Counted from the first letter of the stretch, positions 27,746 to 36,946 are shown. The stretch: DNA of 53,562 bases from Ferruginibacter sp. (GCA_014379905.1 JACMKX010000082.1:1-53562); one strand, 5' to 3'. Notes: generated by a model from the sequence alone, not told the origin. Numbers and translations are program-made.

Positions 27746-28888
27746 ATGAAACCTGCAAGACTCAACTGGATTGATTATGCCCGTGGAATAGCAATCATAC
27801 TGGTTGCTTACAGGCATGTTTATGAAGGAGCCAAGCAAAGCGGTATCAATGTTGACCAGTACAAAATGCTGGAGTATGCCAATATTTTTTTCTACAGTTT
27901 CAGGATGCCATTGTTTTTTATTGTTTCCGGTATTTTTATTTCATTAAGCATTCAGAAATCCGGAATAAAAAAATACATTGAAACCAGGGCGAAAACAATT
28001 TTGTATCCCTATTTTTTATGGGGAGCATTACAGTTATTGCTGCAAATGGTTTTTGCAAAATATTCCAATGGCCAGCCAGACCCGTCATCCTTCCTGCATA
28101 TGTTTTACCTCCCCAGAGAACTTGCTCAATTCTGGTACCTCTATGCATTGTTTAGCGTTAGTATGTTGTACCTGCTGGCAAAGTTTATTTTAAAAATTCC
28201 ACCAGTGATCAACCTGCTGATAGGGCTGGGGATGTTTTATCTTTCAGCGCTGTTATACCAGGAAGCATTACCCAAATCTTTTTTGGTGGATGCACTTCAT
28301 CATTCCTTTCTTTTTGACCTGTTTCACTATTACGTATTTTTTGTAATAGGGGATATGGCCGGTAAATTTTTACTAAGCCAGCATTTCAAAAGCATTGCGA
28401 CCGAAGGAAAATACCTGCTTATTCTTTTCGTATTATTTTTGGCAGTACAAACGTATTTCCTTTTTGCAAACCTCGACAATGAAGCAGCTAAATATATGTA
28501 TGTTGAGTTTTATCAGCCTTTTATTTTCCTACTGATCTCAATGGTTGGTTGCACATTTATGATATTTCTTACCTGCTGGATGGATAAAAAAAGAATCCTA
28601 CAATGGTTGACAGTATTGGGGAGGTATTCTCTCTATATATATGTTGCCCACGTAATTGTTTTCGCAGCCGTAAGAACAATTATGACAAAGGTCTTTGGTA
28701 TTGAAGATGCCATCATCATTATATTTACCGGAATGCTATTCGGAATAACTGTGCCCGTTTTACTATACAGGCTTGCAGACCGGTTCAATATGCGTTGGAT
28801 ATTTACGCTGGAGAAAAAAAAGAAAAACGATTCTCAAAATAATAGTAAAAATGAATTGGAAGTAGAAATGAAAACGGCAAAATTTTAA
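27746..28888 (+). CDS. Acyltransferase family 3 (OafA-like) membrane protein
   Basis: 380 aa with about ten transmembrane helices. The N-terminus NWIDYARGIAIILVAYRHVY carries the conserved Arg and His of Acyl_transf_3 enzymes, which move acyl groups (usually acetyl) onto sugars across the inner membrane. The C-terminal tail is lysine- and asparagine-rich. Its stop overlaps the flippase start by one base (TAATG). It probably O-acetylates the repeat unit. Confidence 0.85.
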   Translation: MKPARLNWIDYARGIAIILVAYRHVYEGAKQSGINVDQYKMLEYANIFFYSFRMPLFFIVSGIFISLSIQKSGIKKYIETRAKTILYPYFLWGALQLLLQMVFAKYSNGQPDPSSFLHMFYLPRELAQFWYLYALFSVSMLYLLAKFILKIPPVINLLIGLGMFYLSALLYQEALPKSFLVDALHHSFLFDLFHYYVFFVIGDMAGKFLLSQHFKSIATEGKYLLILFVLFLAVQTYFLFANLDNEAAKYMYVEFYQPFIFLLISMVGCTFMIFLTCWMDKKRILQWLTVLGRYSLYIYVAHVIVFAAVRTIMTKVFGIEDAIIIIFTGMLFGITVPVLLYRLADRFNMRWIFTLEKKKKNDSQNNSKNELEVEMKTAKF

Positions 28889-30243
28889 TGGCTACATCAG
28901 CAAAATATAATTCATGGGTTCATGCAGGATTTTATAGCGGCCTGCAAAAGCTGAGTGTGCCCTTGTCGTCCATATTCATTACCATGATCCTTACCAAAAA
29001 AGTACTGACCGTAGAAGAAGTAAGTATTTGGGGACTCTTAATGACGGCTACTGCTATTCTCGAACTTATCAGGCAGGGATTGGTAAAAACAGCCATGATT
29101 AAATATATAAATTCATGTGAAGCAGCTGATGAAAAAAACGTAATTGCAGCAGGTTTTTATTTGAATGCTATTATCACCGTAATAGTGGCAATAGTTATGT
29201 TTGCTCTTACACCATGGCTGGCAGAGGTTTTTCATGCTCCAAAGCTGGAGAATATGCTTTACATTCTGCAAATAGCCCTGGTGATCAACATTCCCTTTTC
29301 TCATTTCGAATGGTTAATGTATGGCAAACAACTATTCAAAGGATTGTATTGGACTTACCTGGTAAGGCAGGGTCTTACCCTGGCTTTAGTTGCCTGTATG
29401 TTGTTTATTCCATTTGAACAGCCATTGTATGTATTGGTTGTTATTTATGTTATTGCAATGCTTGCGGGAACAGTGATGGCTTATAAGTTTGTAAAGCATT
29501 ATTTGCATGGAGCATACACTTTTTCAGGTGAATGGATAGTTCGGTTATTTCATTTTGGAAAATATGTTTTTGCTTCAGGAATAAGTACGCTGGTTTTTAG
29601 AAATGCAGACCAGATGCTGATGCCATCTATTTTAAAAACACCCATCTATAATGCATTCCAGGGATTGGCACTGAGGGTCATTTCGCTTTCAGATCTGCCA
29701 TCGCAAACACTGGGCGATATTTTATTTCCCAAGACGGCACATTCGAAAAATAACAGTAACCCACAGGTGCTAAAATACTATTATGAAAAGACGGTAGGCG
29801 CTTCTCTTTGTCTCATCATACCATTGCTGCTGCTTGTATTTATTTTTCCAAAGCTGGTAATACTTGTTTTGGCAAATGAAGATTATTACGCCGCCATACC
29901 ATACATGCGGCTTATTTTAATTACAGCTGTTACGCTTTCTTTTTTAAAGCAATTCGGTGTTATCATGGATTCAACCGGGAAACAAATACATAATTTGGTT
30001 TCGATCAGCTTTCTTGCAATATTGCAGGTAGCACTTTGTTATATATTTATCAGGCGGTATGAATTAATGGGAGCCGGGTATGCTTTATTAATTTCGCATG
30101 CAGTTGGTTTTATTGTAACTCAAAGCATGCTCTATTACTATTATAAGATCAATTTTTTAAATGCTTTTAAATATGCGGTAAAATTCTATCCCGAATTTTA
30201 TCATATCATCGCACAAAAACTACCATGGAAAAAAGCGAAATAA
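28888..30243 (+). CDS. wzx: Wzx-type oligosaccharide flippase (MOP superfamily)
   Basis: 451 aa with 12-14 predicted transmembrane helices, beginning FYSGLQKLSVPLSSIFITMI. The pattern matches Polysacc_synt/MATE-like flippases that move undecaprenyl-linked repeat units to the periplasmic face. Typical gene order supports it: co-polymerase and acyltransferase before it, GT and polymerase after it. The end overlaps the next GT by 19 bp. The gene symbol is functional, not from close homology. Confidence 0.82.
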   Translation: MATSAKYNSWVHAGFYSGLQKLSVPLSSIFITMILTKKVLTVEEVSIWGLLMTATAILELIRQGLVKTAMIKYINSCEAADEKNVIAAGFYLNAIITVIVAIVMFALTPWLAEVFHAPKLENMLYILQIALVINIPFSHFEWLMYGKQLFKGLYWTYLVRQGLTLALVACMLFIPFEQPLYVLVVIYVIAMLAGTVMAYKFVKHYLHGAYTFSGEWIVRLFHFGKYVFASGISTLVFRNADQMLMPSILKTPIYNAFQGLALRVISLSDLPSQTLGDILFPKTAHSKNNSNPQVLKYYYEKTVGASLCLIIPLLLLVFIFPKLVILVLANEDYYAAIPYMRLILITAVTLSFLKQFGVIMDSTGKQIHNLVSISFLAILQVALCYIFIRRYELMGAGYALLISHAVGFIVTQSMLYYYYKINFLNAFKYAVKFYPEFYHIIAQKLPWKKAK

Positions 30244-31442
30244 AAGGTAGAGATTTTATTGTATTTGGATTACAGCCATGGGATATTCCTATTGGCAGCA
30301 ATTGCAAAAACATAGCAGCCGTAATAGCTGCTCATAATCGTGTGTTATATGTAAACAGGCCATTAGACAGGATTAGTTATCATCGGCCCAATAAAGATAC
30401 ACAAACCATTAACCGCATTGCTGCCATTAAAAAAGGCGAAAATGTATTAACAGAAGTAAAGAAAAATCTTTGGATATTCAACCCGGGAAAAATATTGGAG
30501 TCAGTAAACATGCTGCCTCCCGGTATTATTTATAATTTTTTTAATAAAAAGAACAACAGGTTGCTGGCAGCAGAAATTAAAAAAGCAAGTGATCAGCTGG
30601 GTATGAAGGACCCGATACTTTTTGTTGACAATGACTTTTTTAATGCACTGTATTTGAAAGAGTTTCTACATCCCGCTCTTTTTATTTTTTATATAAGGGA
30701 CTTCCTGCGCTCACAAAAATATTTTGAAAAGCATGGAAAAAGATCAGAACCCCTCATTATGGAAAAGGCTGATGGCATTGCTGCCAATTCAGCTTACCTT
30801 GCCCGCTACGCATCACAATTCAATAAAAATAGTACAGATGTAGGTCAGGGTTGTGAAGTAGATGATTTTGTAAAGGCCCCTGGAGCAAAGCCTGCAGACA
30901 TTGCTGGTATCGCCTACCCGGTTATAGGGTATGTAGGCTCCATTACTTCAACAAGGCTCGATATTGATCTTATACAGGAAATAGCCTCCAAAAGAAAAGA
31001 CTGGAACATAGTACTGGTTGGTCCTGCAGATGAAAATTTTAAAAGTTCTGAACTAACAAAAATGTCGAATGTTCATTTTCCCGGTTCAAAACCCCAGCAG
31101 GATTTAGCCGCTTATGTTCATGCTTTTGATGTGTGCATCAATCCGCAATTGCTCAATCAGATGACCATCGGTAACTATCCCCGTAAGGTAGATGAGTATC
31201 TTGCCGCAGGCAAACCCGTGGTAGCCACCCAAACAGAAACAATGGAAATATTTGGCGGGAATGCTTTCCTTTGCAACAACGGCGATGAGTATGTGGCCGC
31301 TATTGAACAGGCCTTAAAAGAACAACATATTTCGGAAAAAATTGCCGGTAGGGTGGCCATGGGAATGGCTCATACCTGGGATGCTTCTGTAGAAAAAATA
31401 TATGCATTGATCAATACAACTATTAATGGATCCGGAAAATAA
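30225..31442 (+). CDS. Glycosyltransferase (GT-B, GT4-like)
   Basis: 405 aa. The N-terminal domain contains FGLQPWDIPIGSNCKN and VLYVNRPLDR; the C-terminal Rossmann half contains IGYVGSITSTRLDIDLI, WNIVLVGPADE and YPRKVDEYLAAGKPVVAT, which is the donor-binding region of GT4-like enzymes of surface-polysaccharide loci. No membrane segment. It starts within the flippase gene and ends inside the 44-aa ORF that follows, so four genes in a row overlap. Confidence 0.83.
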   Translation: MEKSEIKGRDFIVFGLQPWDIPIGSNCKNIAAVIAAHNRVLYVNRPLDRISYHRPNKDTQTINRIAAIKKGENVLTEVKKNLWIFNPGKILESVNMLPPGIIYNFFNKKNNRLLAAEIKKASDQLGMKDPILFVDNDFFNALYLKEFLHPALFIFYIRDFLRSQKYFEKHGKRSEPLIMEKADGIAANSAYLARYASQFNKNSTDVGQGCEVDDFVKAPGAKPADIAGIAYPVIGYVGSITSTRLDIDLIQEIASKRKDWNIVLVGPADENFKSSELTKMSNVHFPGSKPQQDLAAYVHAFDVCINPQLLNQMTIGNYPRKVDEYLAAGKPVVATQTETMEIFGGNAFLCNNGDEYVAAIEQALKEQHISEKIAGRVAMGMAHTWDASVEKIYALINTTINGSGK

Positions 31443-31560
31443 AGAGGAAGAGATAAACCAGGGAGAGGAAATACGAATGTCAAACTTCTCTATGGTGATA
31501 GCTGTTGTTTTTGTAACAATAGTGATGGTATTCTTATTTGTAAAAATACTGTTTGATTAA
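31426..31560 (+). CDS. 44-aa single-pass membrane microprotein
   Basis: ATG at 31426, TAA at 31558-31560. The first 21 residues are charged and acidic (MDPENKEEEINQGEEI), followed by one hydrophobic helix (about 22-41, FSMVIAVVFVTIVMVFLFV) and a short KILFD tail. It overlaps the upstream GT by 17 bp and the downstream polymerase by 8 bp, in the manner of translationally coupled genes, and fills a gap of 110 bp that would otherwise be empty. Below the size limit of common gene callers. Likely an accessory subunit of the Wzy- or Wzc-type proteins (inference). Confidence 0.7.
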   Translation: MDPENKEEEINQGEEIRMSNFSMVIAVVFVTIVMVFLFVKILFD

Positions 31561-33073
31561 AGATTTGGAAGATATATCAACATATCGTCACAGCTCCGGT
31601 AAGCCTAAAAACCTGTTTGGCACAATAGTAAACAAACTTGGTCAGCCATTGCTGTTTGGCATATTATTGTTGCTAACAGGAGTAGCTGGCTTTTTTGCTG
31701 CTAACGGGGCAGCTTTTGTTACTTTTGGAATTGCAGGGGCTTTGCTTTGTGCACTGATCGTTTATACCTGCATTTTCAACCCTTTAAGCGGATATTACCT
31801 TGTTGTTATTGTAGCATTTTTTTCTTCGTTTCCACAAAGGATCATTAACAGGGATTTACCCATCAGTACATTTGTGGAAGTATTGATCTTATTCCTGTTT
31901 TTAGGTACTTTCTGGAAAAAAAAAGGCGATGAGAATAGCAAAGGCAATCTTTTAAAATCAGGGATAACCATACTTGTTATTATAAATGCCTTGTATTTTA
32001 TTATAGAATTTTTCAATCCTAATAATAGTCCCGCCGGGTGGATATTCAGCAGTAAGCGATATGCTGTTTACATCCTGTTTTTTGTAATTTCCTATAAGCT
32101 TATTAATACAGCGGAACGCTTCCGGTATTTTATGAAGTTCTGGCTGGTAATGTCTTTCATTGCAGCTGCCTATGGTTGCTGGCAACAATGGGTTGGTTTT
32201 TTCCCTTTTGAATTAAACTATTTAAAAAACGATCCGCATGAGTATGCATTGTTGTTCCAGGGCGGGGTAATAAGGAAATTTTCTTTTTTAGATGGTGTAG
32301 TAACATTCGGAAACCTTGCAGGGAGCATGGCTGTAATAACTACTATACTTGCGCTTACCGAAAAGGATAAAAAGCGAAGAAGAAAACTCGCATTTGTTGC
32401 ATGGATTCTTTTTTTGGGAATGTCTTATTCAGGTACAAGAACCACCACCATTATGATGCCTGCGGGTATAGCTTTATATGTATTGACCACGTTGAAAAAT
32501 AAAGCCACATTGATGACTTTATTTATTACTATTATGGCGGTGTTGTTTGTAATATTTGCACCAATAGATAATCCTACATTAAACAGGATGCGTTCCACAT
32601 TTGATTCAAAAGATGAATCATTGAATGTAAGAACTATGAATAGGAAAAGCATTCAACCCTATATTTACAGTCACCCCATGGGTGGGGGAATAGGCGCTTC
32701 CGGTGTGGAAGGGATGCGGTTTAACCCCAGCCACCCTTTGGCAGGATTTCCCCCCGATAGTGGATTGTTGAAACTGGCACTCGATATGGGTTGGATTGGC
32801 CTTGCCCTCAATATACTACTCTACCTCATGATCCTTTACCAGGGAATTTATTATTATTTCCAGATCAGGAATGAAGAATACAAACGGTATGTTATAGCCA
32901 TTACCTGCGGGATGTTCTCTGTTATGATTACTATGTTTGCCCAGGTTTCTATAGGACAGATCCCTAATGCGCTGTTCTTTTATGCTGTGCTGGCGCTGGT
33001 AAAAAGATTGATGGAATTTGATGAAAAACAAAGACCATTTCTTCCACATAAGGGTGAATTGGTCTATATTTAA
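31553..33073 (+). CDS. O-antigen ligase/polymerase family (Wzy-like)
   Basis: 506 aa from a TTG start at 31553; no ATG precedes the first helix, and the TTG overlaps the microprotein stop. About 11-12 transmembrane segments with one large periplasmic loop (about 330-420) containing GGGIGASGVEG and FPPDSGLLKLALDMGWIGL, a typical Wzy_C/O-antigen ligase signature. It either polymerises the flipped repeat units or ligates the glycan to an acceptor; the two activities cannot be told apart from sequence. Ten Arg/Lys residues close the C-terminus. Confidence 0.83.
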   Translation: MIKDLEDISTYRHSSGKPKNLFGTIVNKLGQPLLFGILLLLTGVAGFFAANGAAFVTFGIAGALLCALIVYTCIFNPLSGYYLVVIVAFFSSFPQRIINRDLPISTFVEVLILFLFLGTFWKKKGDENSKGNLLKSGITILVIINALYFIIEFFNPNNSPAGWIFSSKRYAVYILFFVISYKLINTAERFRYFMKFWLVMSFIAAAYGCWQQWVGFFPFELNYLKNDPHEYALLFQGGVIRKFSFLDGVVTFGNLAGSMAVITTILALTEKDKKRRRKLAFVAWILFLGMSYSGTRTTTIMMPAGIALYVLTTLKNKATLMTLFITIMAVLFVIFAPIDNPTLNRMRSTFDSKDESLNVRTMNRKSIQPYIYSHPMGGGIGASGVEGMRFNPSHPLAGFPPDSGLLKLALDMGWIGLALNILLYLMILYQGIYYYFQIRNEEYKRYVIAITCGMFSVMITMFAQVSIGQIPNALFFYAVLALVKRLMEFDEKQRPFLPHKGELVYI

Positions 33074-33107
33074 AAGTTAATTTGAAAGACTCAAAAATGA
33101 TTATTAT

Positions 33108-33854
33108 ATGAAGTTTATTTTTTTAACACTTATCGTTTGTTACAGCATGGCTGTTAGCGGACAAAGTCTTTCAAAAATGCCTGACTCGGTAAGAAAGGTG
33201 GTGGATGAATATAACGGCGTGGGCCAGGTGGTTAGAGTTGAAAAACCCCCCGTTGTGCTTACAGATGATGCTATAAAAGAAAAGCTGGTAAAGTTTGCCC
33301 TCACCAACAATGCAGAGATAACTACGGCAGACGCGAATATAAGAATTGCGCAAATATCGAGGAGAAAAGCAAACAGCTCCATGTTGAGTTCAATTAACCT
33401 TGGGGCCAATGCCAATGAATTTGTTATTAATAACTCTCCCCAGGCTAATTTCTTTCCAAAATATAACCTGGGTGTTTCCATTCCGCTTGATTTATTTGCC
33501 AAGAACAAGGCAGAAAAACAAACCGCTACCCAGATGATTACCATGAACGCTGCCCAAAAAGAATTGGTAGAAAAAGACATTCGCACCAGGGTGCTGATCT
33601 TATATGAAACCTATAAAGAGAAAAAACAAATTGTAGAGTTGCAAAAAATGGCAATGGAGGATGATATTGCGGCTTATGAAAAAGCACAGCAGGATTATGC
33701 AGAAAATATTATTACCCTGGAAGATGTAAGCAAGATCTACAAAGCCTCTGTAAACGAAAAGTCGATACTTGCTACCAAACAAAAAGAATTTAATATCTCC
33801 GTTATTGAATTAGAAAGCGCTATAGGCGTTCCTCTTTCTAAAGCATTAAATTAA
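33108..33854 (+). CDS. Half-length TolC-like outer-membrane protein
   Basis: 248 aa with signal peptide MKFIFLTLIVCYSMAVSGQ. The mature part has a single OEP-type repeat: a long alpha-helix (AITTADANIRIAQISRRKAN-like region, 80-110), a beta-hairpin segment (NLGANANEFVIN ... YNLGVSIPLDLF) and a second long helical region (170-235, KKQIVELQKMAMEDDIAAYE). Canonical TolC proteins have two repeats and about 430-490 aa, so this is half a protomer. Last gene of the operon, 34 bp after the polymerase. No Wza-type export porin is in the window, so it could serve as the outer-membrane exit or a scaffold (inference). Confidence 0.75.
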   Translation: MKFIFLTLIVCYSMAVSGQSLSKMPDSVRKVVDEYNGVGQVVRVEKPPVVLTDDAIKEKLVKFALTNNAEITTADANIRIAQISRRKANSSMLSSINLGANANEFVINNSPQANFFPKYNLGVSIPLDLFAKNKAEKQTATQMITMNAAQKELVEKDIRTRVLILYETYKEKKQIVELQKMAMEDDIAAYEKAQQDYAENIITLEDVSKIYKASVNEKSILATKQKEFNISVIELESAIGVPLSKALN

Positions 33855-33856
33855 TT

Positions 33857-34804
33857 TTAATTACCGGAGATCATTTGTTTGGCTGTTAAGCTATCAATGA
33901 TCTTTGTATACTTCCGGGCACCATCAGAATTTAAATGGTCATCATTTTTAAAATCATGTACTGAAAAACGGGGATCTGTTTCGTAATTAAAATAACGAAT
34001 TGTTGGAACCGCCGCCATCAGGCTGTCAACATACTGCACTTTCCTTTTATTTTTTTCAGCAACCTCATTGTTTATATATGTAGCGTACATAGGATGGGCC
34101 AATAAAATAACTTTAATATTATGGGCCAGGCAATAATTGATCATTGCATTTAATTTGCTTTTATTAAAGTTTAAGTTGGCTGTTGAAATACCGGTATGCG
34201 TATTCTTCAGTCTTTCTTTGGCTGTTGCAGCAAGCGCCAGGCTGTCAAATTTTTTATCCTTCATTACACCAGGGAAATCATTGAGAATAAAACCATATTG
34301 GTTAATGTTGTACCGGGTCTTTTTTGGATTGACAGCATCTGTCAGCACCTGATTGAAAAAAGAAGGACTGGATGCATATACCGATACCTGGTTAATCAAA
34401 GACACCCGGTAGAGTTCTATTCCGAAAAATCTTTTGTACCAGGGTAACCTGAAATTTTCGGCGTCATTTTTTTCTTCTAAAGTAAAATAATCAAGTTCCA
34501 ATACCAGCATTTTCAGATCTTTCATTAACGGCGCATATTTGAAAAAAAGTGCTGAATCAATTTGAATATCCTGGCTGGGATTGGCAAGATTAACCGTTTT
34601 CAATTGCAGCCATTCGGGGTTGAGTGCATTTTGGCTATGCGAGGAGCCCAGTACCAGCATTTGTGTTGATGCAATATTAGCATGCAGGTAGCTGGCCTTG
34701 CGGTTAAAGGTACTGGGGTAGTACAACACATACAATTCTATCGCCAGCAGCAACAAAAGAAAAGGAAAAACGAATTTTATAAATGACAATAAAAATTGTT
34801 TCAT
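33857..34804 (-). CDS. SGNH/GDSL-like periplasmic acyl hydrolase-transferase partner of MBOAT
   Basis: 315 aa when started at ATG 34804, which gives MKQFLLSFIKFVFPFLLLLL as an N-terminal anchor; the 30-codon longer ORF reads through the MBOAT 3' end and lacks a signal. Motifs: LVLGSSHSQNALN (Ser in the GDSL-like block) and NDDHLNSDGARKY (Asp/His of block V). Such proteins accept acetyl from an MBOAT partner and place it on a glycan, as in alginate or cellulose acetylation. Two bp after the MBOAT stop. Convergent with the TolC-like gene, stops 2 bp apart. Confidence 0.82.
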   Translation of the reverse strand: MKQFLLSFIKFVFPFLLLLLAIELYVLYYPSTFNRKASYLHANIASTQMLVLGSSHSQNALNPEWLQLKTVNLANPSQDIQIDSALFFKYAPLMKDLKMLVLELDYFTLEEKNDAENFRLPWYKRFFGIELYRVSLINQVSVYASSPSFFNQVLTDAVNPKKTRYNINQYGFILNDFPGVMKDKKFDSLALAATAKERLKNTHTGISTANLNFNKSKLNAMINYCLAHNIKVILLAHPMYATYINNEVAEKNKRKVQYVDSLMAAVPTIRYFNYETDPRFSVHDFKNDDHLNSDGARKYTKIIDSLTAKQMISGN

Positions 34805-34806
34805 AA

Positions 34807-36276
34807 CTAAAATTGAAAATAAATAAACTCCTGTTCGTTGCCTGTGCCGGCAAAATAAAATATCAGCATCAGGATGGCATAATAAAATGTCCACCGCACA
34901 GTTTTGGAATAGCTAAATCCCCATTTTTGAATGGCATACTGTTGTTCCCTGCCCAGCCACTCAATAATTATGAAAAATACAAGGAGTGCGGGGATGATCC
35001 AGCCTATTTCATGAGACAAATAACTAAATGCTTCCCGGTAAGCAGTAACCGAGAAAAGTCCTGCAAACAAATCAGCTATATATTGCAAGGCATGTGCAAT
35101 GCTTTCTGCCCTGAAAAAGATCCAGGCAATCACTGTTACCGAAAAAGTAGTAATCATTTGCAACAGTTCTTTTCCTGTTGGAAACAGCTTTCCCTGTGCT
35201 ACCATATCAAGATTGTTCCTGTTGGTGTTGAATAAGATAGACGGCATTATGTAAATAGCATTGAGCAATCCCCATATGATAAATGTCCAGTTGGCTCCAT
35301 GCCAAAATCCACTTACTATAAATATGATAAAAGTGTTGCGCACTTTCATCCAGGTGCCTCCCTTACTTCCTCCAAGCGGTATATATAAATAATCCCTGAA
35401 CCAGCTTGATAAAGATATATGCCAGCGGCGCCAGAATTCAGCAATGTCACGGGAGAAATAAGGAAAGGCAAAGTTTCTCAGCAATTCTATTCCAAATAAG
35501 CGTGCAGTACCAAGCGCTATATCAGAGTAACCGGAAAAATCACAATAGATCTGGAATGTAAAGAACAGTGCCCCCAATACGAGCATGGCACCGGAATATT
35601 CCGCAGAATTATTAAAAATAATATTGGCGTATGCTGCACAGCTATCGGCAATAACAATTTTTTTGAAAAGACCCCATAATATCTGGCGTAAACCATCGAT
35701 GGCCTGGGTATAATTGAATGTCCGTTGCTTTTTTATTTGCGGCAACAGGTGCGTGGCTCTTTCAATAGGCCCGGCAACGAGTAAAGGAAAAAAGCTTACG
35801 AATAGGGCATAGTCTACAAAGTTTTTTTCGGCTTTGATTTTATCATTGTAAATATCAATCACGTAAGAAAGGCCATGAAAAGTATAAAAAGAAATACCTA
35901 CCGGTAAAATTACATTGAGTGTCCAGAAATGGCTTTCTATACCTAGCAGGGAAAGGCCGTCTGCAAAAGAACCTATGAAAAAATTGTAGTATTTAAAAAC
36001 TCCCAGGAAACCCAGGTTGATGATAACACTTATCCAAAACCAGGTCTTTTTATTTTTTTTGCCGGAAGCATTTTCCATCTTCAGCCCGGTGAAATAATCC
36101 AGCAGGGTAGAGAACATGAGAAGGAAAAGAAAACGATAATCCCAGCAGGCGTAAAAAAAGTAACTGCAAACCAGTAGCAGGATATTTTGCGTTTTCAGAT
36201 TTTTTTGGGTGGCAAACCAGTACAAAAAGAATACGATGGGCAGGAAAATTGTGAAGCTCAACGAGTTAAAAAGCAT
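34807..36276 (-). CDS. MBOAT family O-acyltransferase (AlgI-like)
   Basis: 489 aa, about 10-12 transmembrane helices. The catalytic His lies in SGFWHGANWTFIIWG, and the upstream DFSGYSDIALG and FWRRWHISLSSWFRDYLYIP blocks are conserved in AlgI/DltB-type transferases. It moves acetyl groups across the inner membrane for periplasmic O-acetylation of polysaccharides. It forms a two-gene unit with the SGNH protein that follows. In this window it is one of three acyl-transfer systems. Confidence 0.9.
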   Translation of the reverse strand: MLFNSLSFTIFLPIVFFLYWFATQKNLKTQNILLLVCSYFFYACWDYRFLFLLMFSTLLDYFTGLKMENASGKKNKKTWFWISVIINLGFLGVFKYYNFFIGSFADGLSLLGIESHFWTLNVILPVGISFYTFHGLSYVIDIYNDKIKAEKNFVDYALFVSFFPLLVAGPIERATHLLPQIKKQRTFNYTQAIDGLRQILWGLFKKIVIADSCAAYANIIFNNSAEYSGAMLVLGALFFTFQIYCDFSGYSDIALGTARLFGIELLRNFAFPYFSRDIAEFWRRWHISLSSWFRDYLYIPLGGSKGGTWMKVRNTFIIFIVSGFWHGANWTFIIWGLLNAIYIMPSILFNTNRNNLDMVAQGKLFPTGKELLQMITTFSVTVIAWIFFRAESIAHALQYIADLFAGLFSVTAYREAFSYLSHEIGWIIPALLVFFIIIEWLGREQQYAIQKWGFSYSKTVRWTFYYAILMLIFYFAGTGNEQEFIYFQF

Positions 36277-36351
36277 GTGTTGGACAAATTTAGCTTTGGG
36301 TTACCGGAAAATTACTCCCGGGTTTTGGTCTGCAATACGTCAATCCAATGT

Positions 36352-36399
36352 ATTAATTGTGATAAACCATCATTGAAAAGGCTGATTAATTGTGATAAA
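36352..36399. repeat. Perfect 15-bp direct repeat, possible operator
   Basis: ATTAATTGTGATAAA occurs at 36352-36366 and 36385-36399, start to start 33 bp (about three helical turns), 76-123 bp upstream of the MBOAT start codon. Spacing on one DNA face and location suggest a regulator binding site. No protein is assigned. Confidence 0.5.
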
Positions 36400-36764
36400 A
36401 TTAGGAAAATCCGGTATAAGAACAATAGCGCCAAAACCGGTATTTTTATTTCGTGTAAAAATCACATAATAACCTGGTAAACAATATTCTTAAAACAATG
36501 GGAATAAGATGTATTCCAATGTGAATAATTTTATAATGTACAAACACGGAATTATATATTTTGTTAATTAAATTGCAGCCACAACTGTTAATGAGAGGTT
36601 CGTATTTAATTGTAAATCAAAACAATACACTGCTTTTAGAATTTGCCTGATTACATCTTTAGAAAACCTCCCCAAATTCAGATTTTGAATTTTCCCCTCT
36701 GACTTCTCAAGCCATTTTTAAAGTTTATTAATGATATATTCATTAATAGTATAATTTTTTTTAA

Positions 36765-36914
36765 AATAATGCGTTTAAAATTAAAGTTGGTGCAGGTTTT
36801 GCTAATGGAGCAGCGCCATCTTACAGAATTCCGTATGAAAACAGGTTTACAGTTCTTTACCTGGTTAGAGCGAAAAAGAATACCAGTTTTGGTTTTTGCC
36901 CCCCAAAGATCTAA
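36765..36914 (+). pseudogene. Possible remnant of a coding sequence
   Basis: The frame beginning at 36765 reads NNAFKIKVGAGFANGAAPSY and continues for 29 more codons to a stop at 36912-36914, but has no start codon (a stop lies just upstream at 36762-36764). A second frame from ATG 36769 gives a basic 54-aa ORF. The first frame looks more protein-like, so this may be the tail of a lost gene. Weak evidence only. Confidence 0.2.
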
Positions 36915-36946
36915 ACTAATTATCCAATTCTAATGTAAAATCTGAC

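Larger units (their letters stand above)
36277..36946. other. 670-bp intergenic region between divergent genes
   Basis: Largest gap in the window. It contains a 15-bp direct repeat near the MBOAT end (36352-36399) and a stretch of protein-like sequence without a start near 36765-36914. I find no exact TAnnTTTG for the giant gene at 36947; TATATTTTG near 36556 is one base off spacing. No strong terminator-type hairpin. Confidence 0.5.

Noticed and set aside
33857..34894. Longer start (34894) for the SGNH protein
   Set aside because: The added 30 residues are encoded within the MBOAT 3' end and put a Cys/His-rich non-signal stretch before a good membrane anchor at ATG 34804.
36285..36292. CAAATTTA, a TAnnTTTG box on the minus strand, as MBOAT promoter
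   Set aside because: It would put the transcription start almost on the ATG and there is no TTTG at the right distance.
36187..36480. Plus-strand ORF of 97 aa
   Set aside because: It starts inside the MBOAT gene on the opposite strand and runs into AT-rich intergenic DNA; no signal, domain or promoter.
36769..36933. 54-aa ORF from ATG 36769
   Set aside because: Basic, without clear motif; the alternative frame is more protein-like. Kept only as a possible remnant.
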